Origin: Euglena gracilis
Lineage: Eukaryota; Euglenida; Euglenophyceae; Euglenales
DNA length: 64,000 nucleotides
Assembly (NCBI GenBank): GCA_039621445.1
Contig: CP154956.1
Span: 65,674,257 to 65,738,256 of the forward strand
Direction of reading: 5' to 3'
Shown: piece after piece, positions 1-10,674 of the stretch
Position numbering within the stretch: the first letter of the stretch is position 1
How the letters are laid out: each line of letters begins with the position of its first letter
Position numbers and translations under genes: made by a program
The notes under the pieces: generated by a model
What the model was told of the DNA's origin: nothing
The model's database searches: none
What the model saw: the letters and a program-made list of their open reading frames with translations, nothing else

Positions 1-925
1 GTCGGCAGCCCCGGCCCCGCCCCCTACCTATGCCGGCCGGCAGCCCCGGCCCCGCCCCCTTACCTATGCCAGCCGGCAGCCCCGGCCCCGCCCCCTACCT
101 ATGCCAACCGGCAGCCCCCGCCCCGCCCCTACCTATGCCAGCCGGCCGCCCCGGCCCCGCCCCCTACCTATCCCAGCCGGCAGCCCCGGCCCCGCCCCCT
201 ACCTATGCCAGCCGGCAGCCCCGGCCCCGCCCCTACCTATGCCAGCCGGCAACCCCCCCCGCCCCTACCTGTACCAGCCGGCACCCCCAGCCCCGCCCCC
301 TGCCTATGCCAGCCGGCAGCCCCGGCCCCGCCCCCTACCTATGCCAGCCGGCAGCCCCGGCCCCGCCCCCTACCTATGCCAGCCGGCAGCCCCGGCCCCG
401 CCCCCTACCTATGCCAGCCGGCAGCCCCGGCCCCGCCCCATACCTATGCCAGCCGGCAGCCCCGGCCCGCCCCTACCTATGCCAGCCTGCAGCCCCGGCC
501 CCCCCCGATACCTATGCCAGCCGGCAGCCCCGGCCCCGCCCCCTACCTATGCCAGCCGGCAGCCCCGGCCCCGCCCCCTACCTATGCCAGCCGGCAGCCC
601 CGGCCCCGCCCCCTACCTATGCCACCTGGCAGCCCTGGCCCCCCCCCCCACCTATGCCAACCGGCTGCCCCCGGTCCCCCCCCCCCTACCTATACCAGCC
701 GGCACCCCCAGCCCCGCCCCCTACCTATGCCAGCCGGTACCCCCCGCCCCCCCCCCCTCCCATGCCAGCCGGCTGCCCCGGCCCCGCCCCCTACCCATGC
801 CAGCCGGCAGCCCCGGCCCCGCCCCCTACCTATGCCAGCCGGCAGCCCCGGCCCCCCCCCCTACCTATGCCAGCCGGCAGCCCCGGCCCCTCCCCCCTAC
901 CTATGCCAGCTGGCAGCCCCAGTGT
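1..925. repeat. 35-bp GC-rich minisatellite, about 26 units
   Basis: The stretch consists of near-identical 35-bp units built from CAGCCCCGGCCCCGCCCC, then CTACCTATGCCAGCCGG. A few units have small deletions or extra C residues. Because 35 is not a multiple of 3, all three forward frames run open through the same 35-residue Pro/Ala-rich super-repeat. The long open frames here (up to 390 codons) are therefore by-products of the repeat and I do not call a gene. The array starts at or before the window edge. Confidence 0.95.
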
Positions 926-1078
926 CGGGCAGTGGCTTAGGGTGGCGGCAGTGAATTGGCACTGGTTCTGTCACATGGCTACATTGTGGTCTCCGACGGT
1001 CCTGCTAGGAGGAGAAAAATCCCGGGACCCCTCCCCCCCCCTACCCCCCGCCTACCCTACCCTCCCCAGCCCCCCCTT
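926..1078. other. Spacer between the minisatellite and the 755-bp tandem repeats
   Basis: A short unique-looking stretch followed by a C-rich run. No gene, RNA or repeat was recognised in it. Confidence 0.5.
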
Positions 1079-3110
1079 CCCTCCGCTTTGTCTAAATTTT
1101 GTTCAAGCTGCTGATGTGCAACCATTTATTTGCAACCGCTGCTCTTACCCCTCACTTAATTCTCATCCTCAAATTTCCCTTGCAGCTCATTTTAGTCAGT
1201 AAACACTGACTCACACTTGGGGCAGTTCAAATGCTCTTCGCAGCGAACCCCCAAATTTCCGAAATAACACCCATTGTGGTAGATATCCACATAAAACATA
1301 AAAAAAAACATTTCTAAATTGCAGGAAATAATGGAAGGCGGGGAAACACCTGGAAGAAATAGATTTACATCGGCGCTTCCGGCACCCCCAGCCCCCTCCC
1401 CGCTTTCATGACACCAGACCCATTTTCTTTTCCCATGCATTCAAACGTGGCAGCAGTGCACGCCCCATCCCCCTCCAGACCGGGGTGAGACACAGCTCTC
1501 TCCACGGTCTGTTGAATTTGTGCTGATGTATCTCATTGCATTACATCAGCATGCAAACACATTTTGCGTGCACCAACCATTTTCTGATTTCTTTTGGACT
1601 TTTAACCTTGGACCGATCACAATAGGCCTGACACCATGTTTCTGCCAGCCCCCTCCGCCCCCCCCCCCCAGCTCACCCACCAGCTCTCCGCCGGAAATGG
1701 TGAACGCCGCCCCCCCCCCCCGGCCGGCACCCACCGTCCGGCACCCGGGAACCATCCCCCAGCTGTGCCTCCACCCACATCCCACCACACCCATCCCACA
1801 CCCACCCCACCCTAGTCTTCAAGAATTTGGGGACCTCTTCCCTCCGCTTTATCTAAACTTTGTTCAAGCTGCTGAAGTTCGACCATTTATCTGCAGCCGC
1901 TGCTTTTACCCTCCCTTAATCCTCATGCACAAATTTCTCTTGCAGCTCATTTCAGTCAGTACACACTGACATACACGTGGGGCAGCTCAAATGCTCTTTG
2001 CAGCGGACCCCCAATTTTCCGAAATAACACGCACTGTGGAGGAAATATACATAAAGCAAATAAAAACAATTGCATTTGTGAATTTCAGGAAATACAGAAA
2101 GTCGGGGGAACGCCCGGGAGAAATAAATTTACATCGGCGCTTCCGGCACCCCCAGCCCCCTCCCCGCTTTCATGACACCAGGCCCATTTCTTTTCCCATA
2201 CAGTCATATGTGGCAGCAGTGCACGCCCCATCCCCCTCCAGACCGGGGTGAGACACAGCTCCCTCCACGGTCTGTTGAATTTGTGCTGATGTATCTCATT
2301 GCATTACATCAGCATGCACACACATTTTGTGCGCACCAACCATTTTATGCTTGGACCGGTCACAATGGGCCTGGCACCGTGTTTCTGCCAGCCCCCTCCG
2401 CCCCCCCCCCCCCAGCTCACCCATCAGCTCTCCGCCGGAAATGGTGGACGCCGACTCCCTCCCCCCCGCCGGCACCCTCCGTCCGGCACCCGGGAACCCT
2501 GCCCTGGCCCTCCTCCACCCACTACCCACCACACCCACCCCACACACACCAGGAGCACCCTAATCTTTAAGAATTTGGGAACCTCTTCTTCCCTCCGCTT
2601 TGTCTGAGCGTGGCTCAAGCCTGCTTAAGTGCAACCATTTACCTGCATCCGCCGCTTTAACCTTTTTCTTAATTATCATCCACAAATCTCTCTTGCAGCC
2701 CATCTAAGTCAGTACACACTGAAAAGCCTGTGGGGCAGCCCAAATAGTCTTCGCTGCGAACCCCCAATTTCTAAATGAAACCCCACTGTGGTAGAAACCC
2801 CCTTGAGTTAGTAAGATTAAAATTCCCAAATTTCATGGAAAGGAAAATTGAGCACCCAGGGGAAAACAGTTTTTTATCAGCGCCTCTCGCATTCCCAGCC
2901 TCCCTATTTTTATGACACCAGTCTCCCATCCATTCTTACATGCACCACCATGTGCAGTTCACCTCCCCAGCCCCGTGCCCCCTCCAGACCACGGTGAGAC
3001 ACAGCTCTTTCCGCGGTTTGTTGAATTTGTGCCGATTTATTTCACAGCCTGCATCAGCATGCAAGCATATTTTTTACGAGCACCAACCAATGCATAGTTT
3101 CTTCTGCTGC
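1079..3110. repeat. Three tandem copies of a ~755-bp unit
   Basis: The phrase CCCTCCGCTTT followed by TTGTTCAAGCTGCTG-like sequence starts near 1079, 1840 and 2591, giving spacings of about 761 and 751 bp. Each copy then has a segment near GGCAGCAGTGCACGCCCC, the word TTGAATTTGTGCTGAT, and a C-rich run before CTCACCCACCAGCTCTCCG. Copies 1 and 2 are close. Copy 3 is diverged and loses similarity after about 3110. Short open frames recur at the same place in each copy but are not conserved in length, so I read this as non-coding satellite-like DNA. Confidence 0.9.
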
Positions 3111-3199
3111 CTCACAAAAATTTACAACCTCCCCCATCTTGTTCCATTTAAAACACAATCACCCTGTTGTTTCCCCTCTTCAGGACTACCCAAATCAAC

Positions 3200-4300
3200 C
3201 CGCGTTACCTGACCCACCGAGCTTCTGGATAACCCCAACCACCCCATCTATCTCACCCACTGAATTTCTTCCACCCCACAGTGTTTAACCTCGAACTTCC
3301 GGGTACCCAATATATTCCGCCCTGTCTTGCCCACCATGATATATTTATTATGCAAAAACCCATGGTGTTTCTCCCACGAACTTCTGGACACCCTCATCCC
3401 TGGTTTCAGACCCATCAAATTTCTGGACTACACCACTTACCCCATCCCATGTTGTTTTACCCACTAAACCACCCCGTGGTGTTCAACCCACCCAACTTGT
3501 GGACCCCCCAATGGTGTCTTACTCACCGACTTTCGTTTCACCCCCAACCACCCCAGTGTGTCCAACCCTCCGAACTTCCAAGGTGTGCTACGCGCCGAAC
3601 TTCTGAACAGCCCCCCCCCCCTGTGCTGTTCTTCACACCGACTGCCCGGACCCCCCAAACGCTCCGGATAACCACAACCAACCGAACTTTCCGATAACCC
3701 AACCCCCACGGTGTTCTTTCCGATTCCTGAATAAACCTGACAGCCCCTTGGTGTAGAACTCTGAACTACGGATAACCCCCTCGCCCAGATGGTGTCTTAC
3801 CCACCGAGTTTCCGGACCATTCCGAATACCCCGTGATATTCAACCCGCTGTATTTCAGGCTTGCCTCACCACTCCGTTGTTTTTTCACCACCCACCGAAC
3901 TTTGGGATGACCCCAGCCACCCTGTGGAGTCTAACCTGTCGAAATTCCGGATAATCCCAACCAAACCATGGTATTCGACCCGCTGAAACCTGGGACCCCC
4001 CCGTGGCCTTCCACACATAGCACTTCTGGAAATTAAATGCACCAAACTTCCGCATAACCGGAACCCCCCTGTGGTATCTCTCCCACCCCACTACCAAACT
4101 CCTGGATAATCCCACAACCATGGTGTACTGCACACCAACCACCCCACGTGGTGTTTAAAATAAGCTGCCGGACCATCCCCACCTACCCACCATCTTTCCG
4201 GACGTCACAATCACCTTGTAGTGCTTTACCCCATATATTTCCGGGTGACCCATTAACTTTCTCAGCTACTCAGCCCGCCATGGTGTGCTACCCTTCCAAC
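3200..4300. repeat. Degenerate AC-rich short-period minisatellite
   Basis: Variants of CACCGAACTTCCGGATAACC, CCCCAACCACCC and TGGTGTTCAACCC recur irregularly every 40-80 bp throughout. The units are too diverged to give an exact period by eye. No gene was seen. Confidence 0.75.
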
Positions 4301-4759
4301 TCCCACGTAAACCCACCTACCAGCTTCCACATGCCCTTCGCGCTCAGCGGGATCATCATACGATGTTCACGACCGGCCCCCCCTCTACATACACCCCTTC
4401 CACCACCCGCCACACAGCCAGAACCCTCGGCACTCGCCCGAGGACTTTTATTTTTCCACCTCCACCATCATCCACCCGTCCGCCTGTGATGACCCCAGCA
4501 GGCACGCATCGCCGACTCAGTTTTTTCCCGCATGTCTCATGCTCGCCCTTTCCTTTTGGACATCCTGTGTTTTGGACTCCTCTCCGCGCCTCTTGTGTCA
4601 TTCCCTCCCACTGTTCACCCACGTTTTTTTTTCCCTATCCCCCACCCCGTACTTTTACGGTACTCTCTAGTTTTCGCAACTCACTCTATTTACCCCCTGG
4701 ACACCAAACCCCACACCCCCCCACAGGCGAACCCCCAACAAAACCCAAAATCCCACATC

Positions 4760-5215
4760 AAATCTTCATGCCCGGGCTCCGGGGGTGCCCTCCTGAGTGG
4801 TGCTTGTGTACGCCCACGGCTGGAGGCACTGCGCAGCAACGCGGGGCACTACAAATCCAAATCCAAAATCCCCCTCAAGGCTTCCCATCCATCCCTGGGT
4901 GGGGGGTCTGGACCCCCCCCCCCAGAGGGGGTCGGACGCCACCTGTGCAAAAAAATTCTCTGGCACAAAGCACCGGAAACTTTTTTTTGGCCTTGAAAAA
5001 GTCCCCAAAATCACGTTTTTTGCGCACTTTTTTTGAAAGATCGATCAAAACATACACCAAAGATTTCATCTTCCCCGCACAGCTCCGGAGCATTTTTTTT
5101 CTTCAAGTTGGGCCCCTGGACCCGCCCCCCCCCTGGGGGGGTGCTGGGGGTTCTGGCTGGTGGCTTTTTCCAGTGGCTATTGAAATGGCCAGCTAGTGGA
5201 CCCCCTGCCGGATCC
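4760..5215. repeat. C/G-tract interspersed element with AT-rich body
   Basis: C and G runs (near 4910-4925 and 5125-5140) flank a body containing GCACAAAGCACCGGAAAC, then a T-run, TGGCC and TTTGCGCACTTTTTTTGAAA. The same plan (G/C run, CGGCGC-like or CACCGG step, TTTTTTGGCC-AAAATGG) recurs at 11.1, 11.4, 13.2, 38.1, 44.2 and 49.9 kb. Confidence 0.6.
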
Positions 5216-7309
5216 CTAAGCAAAAGCCTGTGTGGAATTTCTGCTTCCCACGGCGACAACCAAACCTTTTACAGGGTTTTGGTGCCCTGGGGGATACCCC
5301 CACTAAATCATGAGGGGAAAAAAGTCAGAGGTGATCCCGCAAAAAATGCATACGCCAACTTTTCTGTAGAGTTCTGTCTTCAGACACGTATGCCTCTTTT
5401 TCTTCAGGCTACTGGAACGTCCTTCATATGCGCCATCACCTTCAGTGCAGTTTTTATCCTGTTCCAATTGGCCACCTTGGTGTGCTAACTAACTTTGTGT
5501 AGAAGATTTCTTTTGAGGTTTCTTCTTCTGGGCAGTGGGTTCTGTGCCCCCTGTATGCATGAGTGCGCGCTTTTTTTGGAACCAAGTTTTGGCTCCTCAG
5601 GGGTGCACAGAGGGCGGCATCAATCATTTCCAAAATGGGACAAAGTAGCCCAAAATGGGCAAAAATCCCAAAAACTAACAAAAGACCAGTTAAGTTAGCC
5701 GAAATTCTCCAACGCCTGCCATGGATAGCCCAAAGTGCCCAATCGCCCAGTCGAAATTGTAGTCGGCACACTTCGGCCGTGGCTCCAACCAATTATGCAA
5801 CATTTTGGCAATTGATGAGGTTATTTGAAGGATTTGGGTTAGGGATGAGATTCTCCTGCAATTGGAGCCATCGCCATTACATTGGCCTCCACAGGGCACT
5901 CAGTGAACCCAAAAGCAACATCCGTGGTTGGGTCTCTGGCCGGCCAAATAGCAACCAAAGAAAAAGTTGTTGGCTTCAGTTGCGGACGGCCGGCAGCAGC
6001 TTCAACCAAACAGCTGGGTTGGGGGTTGTCAGGCAAAGTATTGAGGCAAAACCAAAAAAGCCCTTCAAAAATAGTATATTGTATGTAGCATATTAATAGT
6101 ATATATAGCAAAAAATATTTAGCCATTTTCGACACCCTGTTCCCTGAGTTTTTTGGCGCTTTGCGTCTAATATTTTTCCTGCCGGCCCACAGTCCCTCTG
6201 GGCAGTCCTCAGCATCATGTGCCATTCAGAAACCTCAGAATGGCACATGGTGTGGCGATGAGAGGTGTATCCACAGAATTTATTGAGAAAATGGTAACCT
6301 TATTAAGTCACAAAGCCAGACACGAAAGAAAAATCATTGAGGTCAACCCAAGTGCTTTCAAAAATAAACCTAAACTAAAATACTTACCGCTTTTTTCAGA
6401 AACTGGTTGAATTCGGTTCGGTCGCGGCATTGTTCCCTTTTCATCCACAGTCTCAGCAACGTTGCATTTCTGATGGCATTTGGAGATTAGCAGCTGCCGC
6501 AGCGAAGGGTTTGTTTCCCATTTCTCTGGGCTTTCTTTCTTTAATTGAAGGAAATGGCGAGGTACAGAGGGACAATGAAGTGGTGGCCAAGCTATATCAA
6601 AAGGAATTTGGATCGCGGCTGCATATGTTCGAGTACGATAACGTCTCTGGAAGGTGGGGCGGTCTTTAGTTTTAGGACAAGTTGCCCAAAAAGTCCATTT
6701 TTTTCGGCCATTTTCCTGTGGATTTTTTTCTTCATTGAATATGCTGGGACAACAGAGTTATTTTCATAATTTCATAATTTCTTTTGTTATTGACCCTGCT
6801 GCTGGAAAACGCAGTAAAATCTTCGAAAAGGCTGCAAAAACCGAGCACAAAGGAGAGGGTATTTATGCTGCGGTCGTGGGCTCCACCATTCATTACACCC
6901 TTGCGGCCCTCATTCAAGAGAAAGGCATGAACTGGAGGTGCTCGGACCCACTGCCCGCAAACCGATTGCCATTTCCCCCCTGCCACCCTGAGCCCAACCG
7001 AAACAAGAAACAAGCATACTTTGTGCCCACCACGCTTATCTTGCACCATGTCCAACCCTTAGGGCCCCGAATTCCTGCACGGACACGCCGAGCCACTGCC
7101 CAGGTTTGCTTCCCTGGACCGGAGGTGTTTATCACCCTGTTTCATGTTTCGGTGCTTCTGTGGGCCTTCTCAGGCGCGACGTTTGGATGCCTCAGATTGT
7201 TATTACCCCAGTCTCCCCCCCCTTTCAAGGTGCCCCAGAGGATGTCAGTCGACTTTGAAGTTGTATGGAAGTCTATTGAAGACATGAGGTGCCTATCCTC
7301 CCCACTTGC

Positions 7310-7765
7310 TTCTCAGATTTTAACCCCCCCTCCAAAATTAGACCCGGGTCTTATTTTTGGGTCCGCAGCTTGAAACCTCCAGGAGGTCTGATTTTTGGGG
7401 GTCTTATTTTTGTGTTTTTTTTTCCTTGACTGACCCGGGCCCGAAAAAGCATCATTTTCCGGATTCCCGAGAACATAGAACATTTTCTTTTGGCTCTTCG
7501 CTCCATTTGTAATTCGTTACAGATTGACATTTACCATGATTTCTGGAACTCAAAACATACAAAAATTTCTGAAATTTCATCATTTTTATGTGTGAAATTG
7601 GGGGTTTTGGAAATTTTCAAAGGGATTGTTTCACCGTACCCGGCACTTCGCACCGTCAGGTGGGGTCTCATTTATGGGGGGGGGGTTCTTATTTTTCGAT
7701 TTCTGCTCGATCGGCCGGGGGGGGGGGGGCTTATTTTTGGGGGGGTTTGTCAGCTAACATTTTTT
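7310..7765. repeat. Cluster of CTTATTTTTGGGGG-type repeats
   Basis: The words GGTCTTATTTTTGGG, CTGATTTTTGGGGGTCTTATTTTT and GGGGCTTATTTTTGGGGG recur with C-run partners on the left (AACCCCCCCTCCAAAATTAGACC). This is a divergent relative of the TTATTTGGGG foldback elements at 48-51 and 59.6 kb. Confidence 0.55.
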
Positions 7766-8887
7766 TTTGGTTTCATTTTCTTTTCCTTTGTCTTAATCAG
7801 TAAACACCCGTGAGATTCTGCAATGCATCAACAAAAGGACACTGCAACTGCGGGTTATTGAAGAGATTTTTTTGTTTGAATTCCCCACCCCCTAGGTGCC
7901 CCCCAGCTCATTGACCCCCGGGTCGTTGGGAAACAATTTGGTCCCCAAAGTTTACCCCCTCGCCTGTTGGGGCAAACACGGCTCCCCTTTTTCAAGGCAT
8001 GCAGCTTGGTGGCTCATTGACCCCTAACCTGTAGGAGTCAACATCACCTCCTGAAGTTGGCTCCTGGCCTCTTGGGGTCAGGGCCAATGAGCCAAAAGAG
8101 GGGGAGGGGGTAGATGGTGAAATGAGCCATTGTATATTATCTACATTTGTACATGACACATTTAAGTAATTGCCGGGCAACGTTAAATTGCTGCCCCTCC
8201 AGCACGTCATCCCCTGGGAGCAGGACTGTGCGGGGATGGTGACAGGCCTTCCTGTCCAGCTCTGCCTGGGAGTGGGTCCGGCCAGCTGGCAACCAGCTGG
8301 CAACCTTTTTTCCACCCAGCCGAAATTTTCCAGCCTCCGAGCTGGACACCCCACGTGGTCGTTTGGCGAATCCCCGTTCTCCAGGGGGGGGGGGGCAGTG
8401 TGACCTCTTCTGTAATCAACTCCTTTTATGCCCCGATTCCCATTTTTCTGTCAGGGTTGGGAATAGGATTGGGGTTAGGATTAGTTAAATTATAGAGATG
8501 CATTCAGTAAGAAAGGTCTTCACCCCAGTCGGTTTTGAAAGCCTTCACTCCTGGAATAATTTGAGGTTCCCACCCTACCACGATAGACCCCCATCTCAGG
8601 CAAAGGCATAGTCCAGGCTTTTTTTAAAGGAAGTGCGCACCCCCTGGGGGGGGGTGCTATGGGCAGACAGGGGGTTGCGCATTTTCGACCCCTGTGGGGG
8701 GGGTCAGGTTTTGGGGAGGGTAGTCTTAAAGGAGACACCCCACCTCTTTGGGGAGGGAGGTTCGCGCAGCAGTCCCCCCCCCCAAGCTAACACGATATCT
8801 TTGCACGGTGGTTCAAGGTACACCCCTCGGCATCGAAGGTGTCGGGGGCCTGAAAATGGCCATTTTCAAGGGAGAATTGGCTTGGCC

Positions 8888-9016
8888 GGCAGGCCTCCGC
8901 AACAGCACGTTGTCGTGCTGTGTGGCTCGGCTCCACATGTGAAAAACCCATCTTTTGTGGAACTGCTGATGGTTTGCAATGCCCCTGCAAATGGAGCCTC
9001 ATTTGCCAGTGTAAAT
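8888..9016 (+). repeat. Dispersed repeat, copy 1
   Basis: About 120 bp here (TGTCGTGCTGTG, AACCCATC-TTTGTGGA, TTGCAA-TGCCCCTGCAAA, GTAAATGTACATA) matches 10,236-10,385 in the same orientation with roughly 75-80% identity by eye. The flank TCCTTGGCCCCCAAGGTGG at 9038 is also present near 10,190, but inverted. Confidence 0.75.
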
Positions 9017-9284
9017 GTACATATGCCAGGTGCAAGGTCCTCCTTGGCCCCCAAGGTGGTTTTACGGTGGAAGAATGACAGCAAACCAGGTGTTTACTGT
9101 AAGTCCGTCTATGTTTTCAAAATTTCGTATTAGATGTTTCATTGCTTCTTGATAATAATATCGGTGTTTCTTGGAATTTGTGTTGCACACAGAATTCTCA
9201 TGGAAAGCCAGCCTTCAAAACATGAAGAAAGCAGAGGAAGTTGAATTCAAGCATTTCTCCACATATGGCACAAACCGTGTAAAA

Positions 9285-9420
9285 GGTGGGGGGGTAGGGT
9301 GGGGGGGGGGAGGCCCCTTCGGATTAGGGGCATTCCTAATTAGAGGCAAGGGTTTAGGGTGGGGGGGGTTTTAGGGTTAGGGTTTGGTTAGGGGGAGGTT
9401 AGGAAGGAGATCTGGGAGGG
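9285..9420. repeat. Degenerate telomere-like TTAGGG patch
   Basis: Contains TTTTAGGGTTAGGGTTTGG and several GGTTAGG/TTTAGGGT variants within G-rich sequence. It is too short and impure to be a telomere. Shorter GGTTAGGGTTAGG traces also occur near 22,337. Confidence 0.4.
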
Positions 9421-10235
9421 GGGCAGGGTCCCGGGTTTCGCGCCACGTCTCCATTTTTTAAGAATTTTGAGCGGGTTGAGCAGTTTTACTTTCTCACAAC
9501 CCATCAGGAAAACTCCCCAAAAAAGAAACTATTTTTGGCTGAGGGTCCTGGGTGAGGTCCAGAGACCACAAAAGAGAACATTTGCTAGTCAACAGAAGAT
9601 CGTAAGGGGGGGAGCCCCATCGAAGTTTGGAAAAGGGGGGAGAAGAAAAAACCCTCACCGGGTCCCCACGTCCAAAAAATGGCACAGCCACACCCTGAAA
9701 ATCCGAAAAAAGAAACATCATCGGTGGTCCACCAGCTATTTGAACGGGGGCAGTCCACGCCACGGAGCAACATGGAAAGAGCCAGACCGCATGAAAGTGG
9801 CATCAAATTTTCAATCACCATCAAATGTCCTGAAAACAAATTCGTTTTTGGCCAATGGTGGGGTTCCCTCAAAATGTTGGTGGGAAAGAACCCTTGTCGA
9901 CGGGAACATATGAAAGGAAATCTTGTTGTTTAGAATCTTGGGTTTTTGGGGGGGTGAAGGGGGGGTTCGTCTGTTTGGGAAAGAACCCTTGTGAGGTTAA
10001 CAGCAGGAAATGTTGGTGAAAATCTTTGATTTTTTGGGGGGTATTGCTTTGAAGGGGCAGGGGTTGGCCCCACCCCCGACCCGACCGTCCGGGTTCTTCT
10101 CGGATGATGTCCAGGATGTGAAGGGCAATCTTATGCCAACAGCTGATATTTTTGTTGTCATTCTTCTAAAGTTAGCATTGTAACACCACCTTAGGGGCCA
10201 AGGAGGTGCGCACCTTGCAACTAGGATGTTGGATG
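9421..10235. other. Spacer without recognised gene
   Basis: Several overlapping open frames of 80-150 codons occur on both strands, none with a motif I recognise. It could hide the missing 5' exon or exons of the endonuclease III gene, since an N-terminal extension is expected upstream of 10,575, but I could not place one. Confidence 0.35.
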
Positions 10236-10385
10236 CCTGGTGAGTGCCACCGTGCAGATGTCGTGCTGTGCAGCTCCGCCACACCTGCAAATAACCCATC
10301 CTTTGTGGATTTATAAATGACTTGCAAATGCCCCTGCAAACGGACCAACCTCCTTCGCCGGTATAAATGTACATACGCCGCTCTA
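10236..10385 (+). repeat. Dispersed repeat, copy 2
   Basis: Diverged direct copy of 8,888-9,016, sharing GATGTCGTGCTGTG, AACCCATCCTTTGTGGA, GCAAATGCCCCTGCAAA and TATAAATGTACATACGCC. Confidence 0.75.
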
Positions 10386-10574
10386 TTCTCACTAGGCCAG
10401 GCTTCTGTTTTGCCGGCCCCGATTAAAAACCAAAGCAAGATCTCTCTGTTATGAAGGTAGTTTTGTTTTTTTTTAAAGTGAAAAACAATTATTTGGGCTT
10501 TCATTTCATTTTATTTTGCCTTCTTTGGGGTGTTTCGTACTGTTCGTGTGTTAATGAGCATTTTTTTTTCACAG

Positions 10575-10674
10575 GAAGGAGATTCCCGCAGCAGTGGACA
10601 CCATGGGCTGCGACGCATTAATTGATACCTCTGTGGAGCCGCGGGTCCAGCGCTATCAAATCCTGATCTCTCTG
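10575..10674 (+). CDS. NTH1: NTH1 exon A (first recognised)
   Basis: It begins after a polypyrimidine tract and CACAG (10,570-10,574) and reads [16 protein letters not shown], then [14 protein letters not shown]. This matches the PVDxxG...PPKVRRYQVLLSL region of NTH1 proteins. The 3' edge is ambiguous: CTGA occurs both at 10,672-10,675 and at 10,802-10,805, and homology says the protein continues from one to the other. Confidence 0.9.

Larger units (their letters stand above)
4301..8800. other. Gene-poor stretch with dispersed repeat fragments
   Basis: No open frame resembles a family I know and there is no GC-rich exon-like patch bounded by plausible splice sites. Two kinds of G/C-tract elements are recorded separately. 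The frame at 6654-7373 is moderately long but low in GC and contains no recognisable motif. I treat it as chance. Confidence 0.5.

Noticed and set aside
30-1202. A 390-codon Pro-rich open frame over the 5' minisatellite
   Set aside because: It is open in all forward frames only because the 35-bp unit lacks stops. There is no other gene-like property.
6654-7373. A 239-codon open frame
   Set aside because: No motif, low GC unlike the confirmed exons, overlaps G-tract repeats at its end, and no homologue recognised.
8080-8420. Minus-strand open frames of 70-120 codons
   Set aside because: Several overlap one another in different frames with no motif. Typical of chance frames in GC-rich DNA.
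9285-9420. A telomere or chromosome end
   Set aside because: Only a few impure TTAGGG units in internal sequence with genes on the far side.
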